From the NCBI RefSeq assembly GCF_001553855.1, contig NZ_LQWV01000001.1, positions 62,001 to 126,000 on the forward strand: DNA of 64,000 bases. The letters are read 5' to 3'. The notes below the pieces were generated by a model. It ran no database searches and had not been told where the DNA came from. It saw nothing but the letters and a program-made list of their open reading frames with translations. This stretch comes from Streptococcus gordonii. Its GTDB lineage: Bacteria > Bacillota > Bacilli > Lactobacillales > Streptococcaceae. A program made the translations under genes and the position numbers. Shown piece after piece: positions 12,080 through 19,878 of this stretch; position 1 is the first letter of the stretch, and each line of letters starts with the position of its first letter.

Positions 12080-13808
12080 ATTCTGAGCTTGGCTTGACCA
12101 CAATTTTGACCCGATTTTGCCGACCGTCCTCTCGGCAAGCACAAAGATATAAATCTAAGTCTTCCTGACCTGTAAAAGCTAAAGTCGATAGCTTAATTTC
12201 TTTCGTCTGCTCTCCAGAGTCAAATGTGATTTCCCAAACCTGATCCAGATAAGCCGTCCCATGCGTTCCAGTACCAGGCTCTGTGACTATCTGAATTTTC
12301 TCTCTATCCTCCACTTTGTCCAAACGGCTGAGGCTGATCGAAAGGGTTTGCCCTCCGATAAGAGGAGAGCTTATTTTTGAAAATTCTAAACCAGCAACCG
12401 TATTTTTCTTTTCCAGCACAGCCGGTGTCTTATAAACTACAATTTTGTTCAAAAGGGGAAGAGCTTGAAAATCTGTCAAGGTCAATCTTAAATAGCGAGC
12501 CTCAACCATTTGTCCTAAGAGTAGGCGCTTGTAACCAATGGTCTGACCATGAGCAAAGACAATCCAGCCATTCTCTTGCTTCACTTCTAAGGTAAAGCCT
12601 GCAATCCGTTGACCTTTGGCAATGGGTTCTCGAATTTCAACGAGATTAAAGCTACGAGTCTGGCCCAAGTCAATTTCTAAGACATAGGCTGACTCGTCTG
12701 AAGCTGGCGCCCAGAAAGTGTCTTCCCGTCCATCTGTCAGATGACTAGATGGAAAGCCTTCTTTTTCATTGCTACAGCTCACCTTGGCCTGGAAGGCTAG
12801 ATTATCCGTATATAAATCTGAAATGACCTGGTAAAATTCCCTCAAGCGCTGGACATCTTCTTCAGCTAATAGCCCCTCCTTAGTTGGCGGGACATTGAGT
12901 AAGAGCGGTGTCCCTCGGCCAACGGAATCCATATAGATATCCAGCAAATCAGCCAAAGATTTTGGTTGCTGACTAGCATGATAAAACCAGCCCGAGCGCA
13001 AGGAGACATCAGCTTCTCCTAAGGAATACTGTGTCCCTTGCGGATCCCCATGACAGAGATAGGCCGATGGAGTATTCTCACTTAGTCTTTCAGGTCGAAT
13101 TTTCTGCCACAAAGGATCCCCAGCCCGACCTCTTTCATTTCCTATCCAACGTAGTTCAGTTGCTTCTGTCGAAAAAATCAGAGCGTCTTTTTGGTAATGA
13201 CGAATGATCTCAAACCAAGATCCAAAATCATAGGTAAGCTTTTGTGCACCCTCACCTCGCGCCCCATCCATCCAGATTTCTACAAATTTCCCTTTATTGC
13301 CATAAAGCGGATTACTTAGAATTTCTTCCAGTTGCTTCTGATAGTATTCATTATAGGCTTCTTGAGTCTCAATATGATAGAGCGGACTGTGAGCATCCCA
13401 AGGAGACAAGTAAAGACCTAAATCCATATCATACCTGCTTGCTGAGCGAGAAATTTCTGCTAATAGATCACCCTTGCCATCTCTCCAGGGACTAGCTGCC
13501 ACCGTATAGTCAGAGTAGCGACTCGGATAAAGGACAAAACCATCATGGTGCTTGACTACAACAACTACTCTTTTAAATCCAGTCTCTTTCAAAATCCTAA
13601 TCCACTGATCTGTATCCAGTTTCGTCGGATTAAAAAGACGAGGATCTTCCTGACCATTTCCCCATTCCTGCTCATAAAAAGTATTGATACCAAAATGGAT
13701 AAAAGCCGCCAATTCATCTCGATGATAAGCCAGCTGGGCTGCTGAAGGTAAGGGAGCAAAGTCCGCAATTTCGTCCATTTTTTTCATAAATATATCTATC
13801 TGCCTCAT
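12078..13808 (-). CDS. GH29 alpha-L-fucosidase with discoidin-like domain
   Basis: Releases alpha-1,3/4-linked fucose from glycan antennae, 576 residues. The GH29 barrel spans about residues 25-345: HFGINTFYEQEWGNG, VVKHHDGFVLYPS, and the nucleophile Asp in EIWMDGARG. An F5/8-type beta-sandwich follows (SSHLTDGREDTFWAP, IDLGQTRSFNLVEIREPI). The fused domain fits subfamily B enzymes, which need a branched Lewis-type context. No signal peptide, so cytoplasmic. ATG at 13787 (MKKMDEIADF) is an alternative start; neither start has a strong ribosome binding site. TATAGT at 13839-13844 is a candidate -10. Confidence 0.92.
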   Translation of the reverse strand: MRQIDIFMKKMDEIADFAPLPSAAQLAYHRDELAAFIHFGINTFYEQEWGNGQEDPRLFNPTKLDTDQWIRILKETGFKRVVVVVKHHDGFVLYPSRYSDYTVAASPWRDGKGDLLAEISRSASRYDMDLGLYLSPWDAHSPLYHIETQEAYNEYYQKQLEEILSNPLYGNKGKFVEIWMDGARGEGAQKLTYDFGSWFEIIRHYQKDALIFSTEATELRWIGNERGRAGDPLWQKIRPERLSENTPSAYLCHGDPQGTQYSLGEADVSLRSGWFYHASQQPKSLADLLDIYMDSVGRGTPLLLNVPPTKEGLLAEEDVQRLREFYQVISDLYTDNLAFQAKVSCSNEKEGFPSSHLTDGREDTFWAPASDESAYVLEIDLGQTRSFNLVEIREPIAKGQRIAGFTLEVKQENGWIVFAHGQTIGYKRLLLGQMVEARYLRLTLTDFQALPLLNKIVVYKTPAVLEKKNTVAGLEFSKISSPLIGGQTLSISLSRLDKVEDREKIQIVTEPGTGTHGTAYLDQVWEITFDSGEQTKEIKLSTLAFTGQEDLDLYLCACREDGRQNRVKIVVKPSSE

Positions 13809-13853
13809 TCTTTTCTAGTAAATCTCTTTGCTAGCTCCACTATAACAAAAAAA

Positions 13854-13874
13854 GAAGGCGCTAACAACACCTTC
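13854..13874 (-). terminator. terminator after VIT-family gene
   Basis: Minus-strand GAAGGTG / CGCCTTC (one G-U pair), 7-base loop, followed by seven U. The -10 candidate of the GH29 gene follows directly. Confidence 0.8.
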
Positions 13875-13951
13875 CATATAACTTCCTAAAAAGCCACTCT
13901 TTCTTCTATAATTTGTTGAAGAGGGAAGCTCGTTTTAATTTTTCTCTCAAA

Positions 13952-14641
13952 TTAAATCGCAAAAATCTGTCCGACCAGATAAGTGACCGCCATGGTTAGA
14001 AGACCGATCACAAGATTTCGAAGCATAGCATTTTTGATCGGTGCTTTGCCTAGTTTAGCACTGGTATAGCCCGTTCCCAAAAGCGCCAAGGCAACAATCA
14101 CAACTGTTGACCAGATACGGATATGGGCAGGAAGCAGGATAATGGTAATCATAGGAAAAAGCGCACCAACTGCAAAAGCTAAAAAACTAGAGATGGCCGC
14201 ATGCCAAGGATTAGTGAACTCCTCGATCTCGATACCATACTTTTCCGTCACTAGGGCCTCCAGCGGATCTTGGAGAAAGGCCCGGTTGGTCATAAGCTGA
14301 GCAGAAGTCTCACACTCACCATTTTGGACATAGGCAGCATAGAGAGACTGCCTTGCAATATCTGGATTCTTCTCTAAAAGCTCACGCTCTCTGGCAACAG
14401 CAGCCTCCTCTGTATCCTTTTGAGTAGAAACAGACACGTACTCCCCGCCTGCCATAGAAAAGGCCCCTGCAAAGACAGCTGCCAAACCAGACAGAAAGAT
14501 AATCCAAACATTGTCCGTCGCACTGGCCACCCCGATTACTACTCCTGCGATAGAAATAATACCATCATTGGCTCCTAAAACCCCAGCTCTCAAGATATTC
14601 AGCCGACCACTAAAGTTCTTATCAATTTTGTGCTCTTCCAT
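13952..14641 (-). CDS. VIT1/CCC1-family iron/manganese transporter
   Basis: Membrane protein of 229 residues that moves Fe2+ and/or Mn2+ out of the cytosol. The family signature LNILRAGVLGANDGIISIAGVVIGVA forms the first span. It is followed by FAGAFSMAGGEYVSVSTQKDTEEA, whose Met and acidic residues line the metal path, a cytoplasmic acid-rich loop (residues ~80-145) and three more spans. Single-gene unit with its own terminator. Its -10 box lies inside a perfect PerR-type palindrome, so expression probably rises under peroxide stress or changes with iron/manganese. The metal cannot be told from sequence. Confidence 0.9.
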   Translation of the reverse strand: MEEHKIDKNFSGRLNILRAGVLGANDGIISIAGVVIGVASATDNVWIIFLSGLAAVFAGAFSMAGGEYVSVSTQKDTEEAAVARERELLEKNPDIARQSLYAAYVQNGECETSAQLMTNRAFLQDPLEALVTEKYGIEIEEFTNPWHAAISSFLAFAVGALFPMITIILLPAHIRIWSTVVIVALALLGTGYTSAKLGKAPIKNAMLRNLVIGLLTMAVTYLVGQIFAI

Positions 14642-14667
14642 TTATATTATTCTCCCTTGTTTCTTAT

Positions 14668-14682
14668 TTATAATCATTATAA
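14668..14682. promoter_or_regulatory. perfect PerR box over the VIT gene -10
   Basis: TTATAATCATTATAA matches the Per-box consensus TTATAATNATTATAA at all positions. It sits in a longer perfect dyad ATTTATAATCATTATAAAT (14666-14684). The minus-strand -10 TATAAT (14676-14681) lies inside it, so a bound repressor would exclude RNA polymerase. Confidence 0.8.
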
Positions 14683-14704
14683 ATAAAACCCTAAGCTAAT
14701 ACAA
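14676..14704 (-). promoter_or_regulatory. sigma-A promoter of the VIT gene
   Basis: TTGTAT (14699-14704), 17-base spacer, TATAAT (14676-14681) on the minus strand. The start codon is at 14641, preceded by GGGAG. Confidence 0.75.
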
Positions 14705-14809
14705 GGAAAAATAGGAAAATGAGAAAAGTTCTACTATTTAATAGAAGAGAGAGATTATTAAAATATTTCTCAAAGCTAAATTTTAAACTTCATTAATACA
14801 ATGCAAGCA

Positions 14810-15433
14810 TTATCTCCACAAGCCACCTAAGATCTGTTTTTCTAATAAGTCTAAGTCTTCCTCTTTTATTTCTCCATTGTCGCTAACGATATAAAGCTGA
14901 GCGAAGTAAGCCAACAATGGACCAACACAAATACGAACCATTTGAGGAATCGTTAACTCTGGATTTACACGTGGATCTGCTAGCAATTCCTTATGAAGTA
15001 CTCGAAGTTTATCTTGGATAGCATTCCAGATAAAAATCTGTTCATTTTTTAGTTTTTTATTTGCAAAACTCTCCTGCAGAATGATTTTCATCAAAGCACG
15101 ATTTTTTTTGAGATAGCTCATACGATCATGGACGAGATAACGAACCCTCTCTTCTGTCGTTTCAAAAGCTAAGAGTTCCTCAAAAAAACTACCGAAAATG
15201 CCTGGGACTACAGGATGTAAAATAGCCGTCAGTAAATCATCCTTCGTCTTAAAATACTTAAACAAAGTTGCCTGGCTTAGTCCAGCACGCTTAGCTATGT
15301 GAAGAGTTGAGGTCCCATGGTAACTCCTGGTTGATATGAGATCCACTGCTGCCTGCATGATTTTTTTCTTTCCTTGAGGGTAATTCGCTTCTTCTAAGTA
15401 ATCTTCAAACGATTCAAAAACAGTCTTATCCAT
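14810..15433 (-). CDS. TetR-family transcriptional regulator
   Basis: Repressor of 207 residues and last gene of the ABC exporter operon. The N-terminal three-helix DNA-binding unit covers residues ~20-65: KKKIMQAAVDLISTRSYHGTSTLHIAKRAGLSQATLFKYFKTK, with the TetR recognition helix TLFKYFKTK. The C-terminal ligand/dimer domain is all-helical and unassigned. It probably binds the two GTGAGT...ACTCAC palindromes at the operon promoter and so regulates itself and the exporter. Start at 15433 follows AGGTGTGAAG. Confidence 0.9.
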   Translation of the reverse strand: MDKTVFESFEDYLEEANYPQGKKKIMQAAVDLISTRSYHGTSTLHIAKRAGLSQATLFKYFKTKDDLLTAILHPVVPGIFGSFFEELLAFETTEERVRYLVHDRMSYLKKNRALMKIILQESFANKKLKNEQIFIWNAIQDKLRVLHKELLADPRVNPELTIPQMVRICVGPLLAYFAQLYIVSDNGEIKEEDLDLLEKQILGGLWR

Positions 15434-15472
15434 CTAATCTTCACACCTTTTTAGCATTATTTATGTTGATTT

Positions 15473-16555
15473 CTAAACTTTACGATAACGACGCAATCCA
15501 ACAATATTGAGAATTGTTAAAATGATCAAGAAAATCATTAAAACACCAAGATTTGACAAAATATCACCAAGATTGTGCCCGTAAAGAATAATCTGGCTTA
15601 TTGCATCACCAGAATAGGTTAATGGCAAAAATTTCCCCACAGTTAGAGCCCATTCTCCCATGGATGACAATGGAATAATTCCTGAGAAAAAAAGTTGGGG
15701 CATAATCACGAGAGGAATAAATTGCATCATTTGGAATTCTGATTTTGCTAGAGTAGACAAGAGAATTCCAAAAGCTAGTGCTACAAGAGCCAGTTCCACA
15801 TTAACTATTATAACATTTAAAATACTTCCTACAACTTCTACATCTAGTAGCCAAATTGCTGCTAAAACGACAACTGCCGTTTGAAAAATCGCAATAATAC
15901 CGTAAGACAACATATAGCCATAGACGATTTCAGATCGTTTCACTGGTGTTGCTAACAAACGTTCTAGTGTTCCACTGGTGCGTTCTTTCAAAAGCGCCAT
16001 ACCTGAAATCAAAAAGACAAAAAAGAAAACTACAAAACCTATCAAAACCGGAATCATATTGGTAAAGAAGCTTGTATTTTCATCTCCATACTGGTAAGAC
16101 TCCTTGATTTCTGGTGTTTTTGCGTCCGAGTCCAATTGTGGAAGAGCTTGTTTAACACGAGATACTAACTGATCGGTGCCTTCACTGGCGATACTCGTTC
16201 GTAACACTTGTCGTATCATAGACGTTTTGGAGGCGTCTGTGTTTGCGTAGTCGACCTGGTACTCACCGTTTTTATAAGAAATCACAGCATCGACTTTTTC
16301 ATTTGCTAGCGCTTCTTTGGCTTGATCTAAGCCTTGATAAGTCTCGACTTCCACATGATCGAGCTCATCCATTTTCGTTACCAAACCAGTTGGTAGATCC
16401 TGTGTTGCTAACTTGACATTCACGGTTGTACTAGCTGAAAACATGAGGTTCATCAACCACATGATAAAAACAGGTGCTATAAACATCAGGGCTAGAGTTC
16501 GTTTGTCACGAAGTAATTCTTTGATGACTTTTTTTGCAATCGCTATTGTTCTCAT
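15473..16555 (-). CDS. ABC-2 type exporter permease
   Basis: Membrane subunit of a drug- or lipid-type exporter, 360 residues. A first span (TLALMFIAPVFIMWLMNLMF) leads into an extracellular domain (~residues 45-165), followed by five more spans typical of ABC-2/YhgE-like permeases, including MALLKERTSGTLERLLATPVKRSEIVYGY, the family motif. The preferred start is ATG at 16555 after AAGGTGA; a GTG at 16564 would overlap the ATPase gene. Partner of the ATPase just upstream. The substrate is unknown; TetR control suggests it responds to a small toxic molecule. Confidence 0.88.
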   Translation of the reverse strand: MRTIAIAKKVIKELLRDKRTLALMFIAPVFIMWLMNLMFSASTTVNVKLATQDLPTGLVTKMDELDHVEVETYQGLDQAKEALANEKVDAVISYKNGEYQVDYANTDASKTSMIRQVLRTSIASEGTDQLVSRVKQALPQLDSDAKTPEIKESYQYGDENTSFFTNMIPVLIGFVVFFFVFLISGMALLKERTSGTLERLLATPVKRSEIVYGYMLSYGIIAIFQTAVVVLAAIWLLDVEVVGSILNVIIVNVELALVALAFGILLSTLAKSEFQMMQFIPLVIMPQLFFSGIIPLSSMGEWALTVGKFLPLTYSGDAISQIILYGHNLGDILSNLGVLMIFLIILTILNIVGLRRYRKV

Positions 16556-16556
16556 T

Positions 16557-17273
16557 TTACTCACCTTCTGCTTTTAAAAATACTTCTTCAATACTTGAAA
16601 CTTGATAACTTTCTTTTAAGTGTTGCGGTGTATCAAAAGCAATGATTTTTCCGCCTAATAATAAACCGACCTTATCCGTCAACTCTGCTTCATCCATAAC
16701 ATGGGTAGTAACTAATATCCCAACCCCATTATCTCTAAGCGCGAATAATTCTTTCCAGATTTTCTTTCGAAGAGAAGGGTCGATTCCAACTGTCGGTTCG
16801 TCCAAAATCAAGAGCTGAGGATTCCCCAGAAGTGCGATGGCCAGAGATAAACGCCGTTTCATTCCTCCAGAATAACCGGATACCGTTTTATTCAAATGCT
16901 CTGTCAAATCCACAACTTGAGCCACGTGGGCAATTTCAACTGTCAAATCTCTTTTGGATAGCCCTTTTAGCTGACCGAAAAATTCCAAATTTTCTTGGCC
17001 TGACAAAGCCTCATATAAGGCATCTGACTGGGCCATATAACCAATATCTCCTAAAATATGACGATTGGGCATAGTATGATCCAGAACTAAAGCTTCGCCT
17101 CCATCAGCTTTTTCCATTCCCAACATGGTCTTAATCATGGTTGATTTACCAGCACCAGACGGACCAATTAAGCCTATAATTTCTCCCGGCTGCAATTCAA
17201 AGCTGACATGATTCAAAACCATTTGACGACCAAAAGACTTATCCAAATCTTGTAAATGTAGCAATTTTTTCAT
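16557..17273 (-). CDS. ABC exporter ATP-binding protein
   Basis: Cytoplasmic ATPase of 238 residues. Walker A GPSGAGKST, Q-loop YMAQSD, signature SGYSGGMKRRLSLA, Walker B LLILDEPTVGID and switch THVMDEA are complete. The frame stays open upstream to 17303, but GGAGGAGGCAT precedes the ATG at 17273, and the upstream part overlaps a palindromic operator, so 17273 is the start. First gene of the ATPase-permease-TetR operon. Confidence 0.92.
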   Translation of the reverse strand: MKKLLHLQDLDKSFGRQMVLNHVSFELQPGEIIGLIGPSGAGKSTMIKTMLGMEKADGGEALVLDHTMPNRHILGDIGYMAQSDALYEALSGQENLEFFGQLKGLSKRDLTVEIAHVAQVVDLTEHLNKTVSGYSGGMKRRLSLAIALLGNPQLLILDEPTVGIDPSLRKKIWKELFALRDNGVGILVTTHVMDEAELTDKVGLLLGGKIIAFDTPQHLKESYQVSSIEEVFLKAEGE

Positions 17274-17287
17274 ATGCCTCCTCCTAG

Positions 17288-17303
17288 GTGAGTACGTACT
17301 CAC
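17288..17303. promoter_or_regulatory. operator O1, 16-bp perfect palindrome
   Basis: GTGAGTACGTACTCAC lies between the promoter and the ATPase start codon. Its centre is 41 bp (about four helical turns) from that of the second palindrome, so two TetR dimers could bind on the same DNA face. Confidence 0.8.
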
Positions 17304-17322
17304 TTTTTAAATCACAAGAGCT

Positions 17323-17351
17323 ATTATAGTGAGTGTTTACTCACTTGTCAA
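17323..17351 (-). promoter_or_regulatory. consensus promoter with operator O2 in the spacer
   Basis: Minus strand TTGACA (17346-17351), 17-base spacer, TATAAT (17323-17328): a full consensus sigma-A promoter. The spacer holds GTGAGTGTTTACTCAC in the plus-strand sense (17329-17344), an imperfect copy of O1. A repressor bound here would block polymerase directly. Confidence 0.88.
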
Positions 17352-17384
17352 GAAAAAAGTTGAAATTCTTTAAAAAAATAAAAA

Positions 17385-17406
17385 CACCAGATGATATTAT
17401 CTGATG
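17385..17406 (-). terminator. terminator downstream of the AraC remnant
   Basis: Minus strand CATCAGAT / ATCTGGTG (one G-U pair) with a 6-base loop, followed by TTTTTATTTTTTT. It probably belonged to the lost gene whose last codons lie at 17429-17491, and now shields the exporter promoter from read-through. Confidence 0.65.
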
Positions 17407-17428
17407 CTTATAAAAAATATCTCTGATT

Positions 17429-17491
17429 TTAGGAGTGTTTCTGAATCTCTTCTCGATACTCCGAAATGGTCTTTCCTGTCCACTTTTTAAA
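17429..17491 (-). pseudogene. 3' remnant of an AraC-family regulator
   Basis: Twenty codons plus a stop on the minus strand read FKKWTGKTISEYREEIQKHS. This is the C-terminal end of an AraC/XylS DNA-binding domain, where F-K-x-x-T-G-x-T-P-x-x-Y-R is characteristic. An in-frame stop lies directly upstream, followed by the nitroreductase terminator, so the rest of the gene is gone. Short, but the motif is distinctive. Confidence 0.6.
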
Positions 17492-17508
17492 TTATTGTGA
17501 AAAAACTA

Positions 17509-17538
17509 AAAATCCCATCTAGTTCCAGATGGGATTTT
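17509..17538 (-). terminator. terminator of the nitroreductase gene
   Basis: AAAATCCCATCT / AGATGGGATTTT hairpin with a 6-base loop, 10 bases after the nitroreductase stop; it has A/U runs on both sides. Confidence 0.9.
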
Positions 17539-17547
17539 TTATATTGA

Positions 17548-18147
17548 TTAGTTCCCAAATACCTTGAAGCGGTTTTCTGTTTGGATTTCTTTGTCAGAGG
17601 CTGGTGCCTTGATTGCTCCAAATGGTGCTTGAGCACGGAGTTTCCAGTTGGCCGGGATATCATATTTTTCAGCCAATTGTGCATCTACTAAGGGGTTATA
17701 GTGTTGCACGTTGAGACCAATATTTTGCTCAGCTAGAGCCAACCATGTCGCATAAAGGGCAATTCCGTGGCCTTGCTCTGACCAAATTGGGAAATTCTCA
17801 GCGTAAAGCGGGAATTGCTCTTGAAGACCTTTGACAACGTCTTGATCTTCATAGAAAAGAATGGTTCCTTTTGCTTGAGCAAAACCTGCCAAGCGTTCCT
17901 TTGTTCCTTCAAAGGCTTCAGCTGGAGTCACTTTTTCAAGTTCTGAGTAAGCAATCTCATTCCAGAAAGCATCTGACTCTTCATCCAACAGAATCACAAC
18001 TCGTGATGTTTGTGAGTTGAAAGCTGTTGGTGTTTGGAGAATTGCTCCTTGGATGGTATCAATCAATTCTTGGTTTGTAAGTTCTACATCTTTGCCCAAA
18101 GCATAGATGGAGCGACGTTTTGCTTGTAAATCTGAGAAGTTTGTCAT
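17548..18147 (-). CDS. nitroreductase-family protein (Frm2-like)
   Basis: FMN-dependent oxidoreductase of 199 residues. RRSIYALG near the N-terminus is the FMN-phosphate site (RRSxR-like, typical of the Frm2/Hbn1 clade), and TPTAFNSQTSRVVIL and GIALYATWLALAEQNIGLNVQHYNPL complete the fold. Physiological substrate unknown; related proteins reduce nitro compounds or quinones. GAGGAAAAAATA precedes the ATG at 18147. A second start at 18201 (MNIFNGFK...) also has AAAGGA upstream and would add 18 residues; the shorter form matches the family N-terminus. Confidence 0.85.
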   Translation of the reverse strand: MTNFSDLQAKRRSIYALGKDVELTNQELIDTIQGAILQTPTAFNSQTSRVVILLDEESDAFWNEIAYSELEKVTPAEAFEGTKERLAGFAQAKGTILFYEDQDVVKGLQEQFPLYAENFPIWSEQGHGIALYATWLALAEQNIGLNVQHYNPLVDAQLAEKYDIPANWKLRAQAPFGAIKAPASDKEIQTENRFKVFGN

Positions 18148-18242
18148 TATTTTTTCCTCTTTCTGTTTAAAAAGTTGTTTGAATCCGTTAAAGATATTCA
18201 TAGCATCCTTTCTTTGTTGTAATAGCAATTGTTACATTATCT

Positions 18243-18270
18243 ATTATACAGCTTTTCGAAACATTGTCAA
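18243..18270 (-). promoter_or_regulatory. promoter of the nitroreductase gene
   Basis: Minus strand TTGACA (18265-18270), 16-base spacer, TATAAT (18243-18248). Confidence 0.75.
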
Positions 18271-18521
18271 TAATTAGTGATAATTTTTTTGATATTTTTT
18301 ATTTTCCTAAATCTATCTATGCCACAAGAGCTTCTTTATCTACAAATCTTAATCAGTAAAGGCCAACAAGCTGATAAACTTACTCTATCGTTTTCACACA
18401 GATAATAATAGACTTCATAGAAGCTCTTTTCGAATGTAAGCTTAACTCTTATTGGCCCGTAAATTCATTTTCATGGGGAACAGACAGAAAGGTTCAACAG
18501 CAATTTAAGAATTACTCTAAC
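18271..18521. other. intergenic stretch, no gene supported
   Basis: About 250 bases between the nitroreductase promoter and the alcohol dehydrogenase terminator. Short open stretches exist on both strands, but none has a ribosome binding site or a recognisable product. It may hold decayed coding sequence; nothing more can be supported. Confidence 0.3.
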
Positions 18522-18522
18522 A

Positions 18523-18559
18523 AAAAGTCTAGTAGACAACAATTCTACTAGACTCTTTT
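18523..18559 (-). terminator. terminator of the alcohol dehydrogenase gene
   Basis: AAAAGTCTAGTAG / CTACTAGACTCTTTT hairpin abutting the stop codon, with A/U runs on both sides. Confidence 0.85.
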
Positions 18560-19597
18560 CTAATCAATCACAATCATAGCCTTAATGGTCTTGCGTTCAT
18601 CCATGTCTTTATAGGCTTGATCAATATCTTCAAGTTTATAACTTGAAGTGAAGACACGTCCTGGATTAATGTCCCCATCCAGGACAGCTTTCAGCAAGAT
18701 TTGCTTGTCGTAGGTGGTAACAGAGGCTGCTCCGCCTGCCACTGTAATGTTTTGGGCGAAGGTCGATCCAAGAGCACGGTTGTTATAATGAGGAACTCCA
18801 ACAAAGCCCATCCGACCACCATTATGAAGAACTCCCAGTGCCTGGTCAACAGCTACTTCTGTCCCGACGCATTCGAGAGCTGCATCTGCTCCTCCTCCAA
18901 GGATTTCACGGACTTTGGCAATTCCTTCTTGACCACGTTCAGCTACAACAGCTGTCGCTCCTGACTCTAGCGCCATCTTTTGTCGGTCTTCATGACGGCT
19001 CATGAGGACGATTTGGGAAGCTCCACGCATTTTAGCAGCAATCACTGCACATTGTCCAACCGCTCCGTCACCAATGACAACTACCTTATCACCTGGCTTG
19101 ACGTCAGCAACACGCGGTGCATGGTAACCTGTTGGCATGACATCAGCCAGCGTCAAGAGAGATTTTAGCATGCCTTCTGTGTAATCTGAGGGTTGCCCTG
19201 GGATTTTGACCAGGGACCAGTTGGCATATTCGAAGCGCATATATTCTGCTTGCACACCATCAGACCAATTATTACCAACATGACGATCACAGGTACCGTC
19301 ATATCCTGCCCGACAGGCATCACATTCCCCACATCCATGAGTAAAGGGAGCAATAATAAAATCACCAGGCTTAACCGTCGTGATCCCTTCACCGATTTCT
19401 TCGACAATCCCGATAGCTTCGTGACCACTATTTTGATGGCCTTTTTCGATGTCTGGATTGCGGTAACTCCATAAGTCAGAGCCACAGACACAGGACCGAA
19501 CGATACGGAGAATGACATCATCCGGTGCTTCAATTTGTGGACGCTCCACTTCTACTAGACCCACTTCCCCAGCTTTTGTATAGACAGTTTTCTTCAT
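18560..19597 (-). CDS. zinc-dependent alcohol dehydrogenase (MDR family)
   Basis: NAD(P)-dependent oxidoreductase of 345 residues. The catalytic zinc ligands are Cys in VCGSD and His-Glu in GHEAIG. The structural zinc site is the four-cysteine cluster in HGCGECDACRAGYDGTC. The Rossmann motif is VVIGDGAVGQ. It is of the threonine dehydrogenase/formaldehyde dehydrogenase-like group; the substrate is not determinable. Single-gene unit with its own promoter and terminator. Confidence 0.92.
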   Translation of the reverse strand: MKKTVYTKAGEVGLVEVERPQIEAPDDVILRIVRSCVCGSDLWSYRNPDIEKGHQNSGHEAIGIVEEIGEGITTVKPGDFIIAPFTHGCGECDACRAGYDGTCDRHVGNNWSDGVQAEYMRFEYANWSLVKIPGQPSDYTEGMLKSLLTLADVMPTGYHAPRVADVKPGDKVVVIGDGAVGQCAVIAAKMRGASQIVLMSRHEDRQKMALESGATAVVAERGQEGIAKVREILGGGADAALECVGTEVAVDQALGVLHNGGRMGFVGVPHYNNRALGSTFAQNITVAGGAASVTTYDKQILLKAVLDGDINPGRVFTSSYKLEDIDQAYKDMDERKTIKAMIVID

Positions 19598-19631
19598 AGA
19601 ACAATCCTGCTTTCTATTCTTACTTGCTTTT

Positions 19632-19660
19632 AGTATACACCTTTATTATCTATTTTGTAA
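19632..19660 (-). promoter_or_regulatory. promoter of the alcohol dehydrogenase gene
   Basis: Minus strand TTACAA (19655-19660), 17-base spacer, TATACT (19632-19637) with an upstream TG (extended -10). Confidence 0.65.
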
Positions 19661-19773
19661 GTAGAATACGGGCTTGAAGCTTCTAATGAAAATTTCCTCT
19701 TTTGCGCCATTGGCTTGCTCTTAATTAAGCAATCAATTTGATTGGCTTAATAAATGTTTTAAAAATCTAGCAA

Positions 19774-19803
19774 AAGACCTTGAGAAAATATTCTCAAGGT
19801 CTT
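19774..19803 (-). terminator. terminator of the LXG/immunity operon
   Basis: AAGACCTTGAGAA / TTCTCAAGGTCTT, a 13-bp stem with a 4-base loop and U-rich flank, about 75 bases beyond the last immunity-type gene. No other strong terminator was seen back to the LXG gene, so all seven copies can be on one message. Confidence 0.85.
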
Positions 19804-19878
19804 GTTCATAATATGTAGTTTAAATACAGGACATGATGGGCTTCTGTGTTAATCAGACTCTCGTATCATAGCTTCCTT

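Noticed and set aside
18271..18521. Small open frames on both strands between nitroreductase and alcohol dehydrogenase genes
   Set aside because: At most ~30-40 codons without ribosome binding sites or recognisable products; cannot be supported as genes.
19165..19533. 122-codon frame on the same strand as the alcohol dehydrogenase, another register
   Set aside because: Lies inside the dehydrogenase gene, whose zinc and Rossmann motifs are intact; no sign of a frameshift or overlapping gene.
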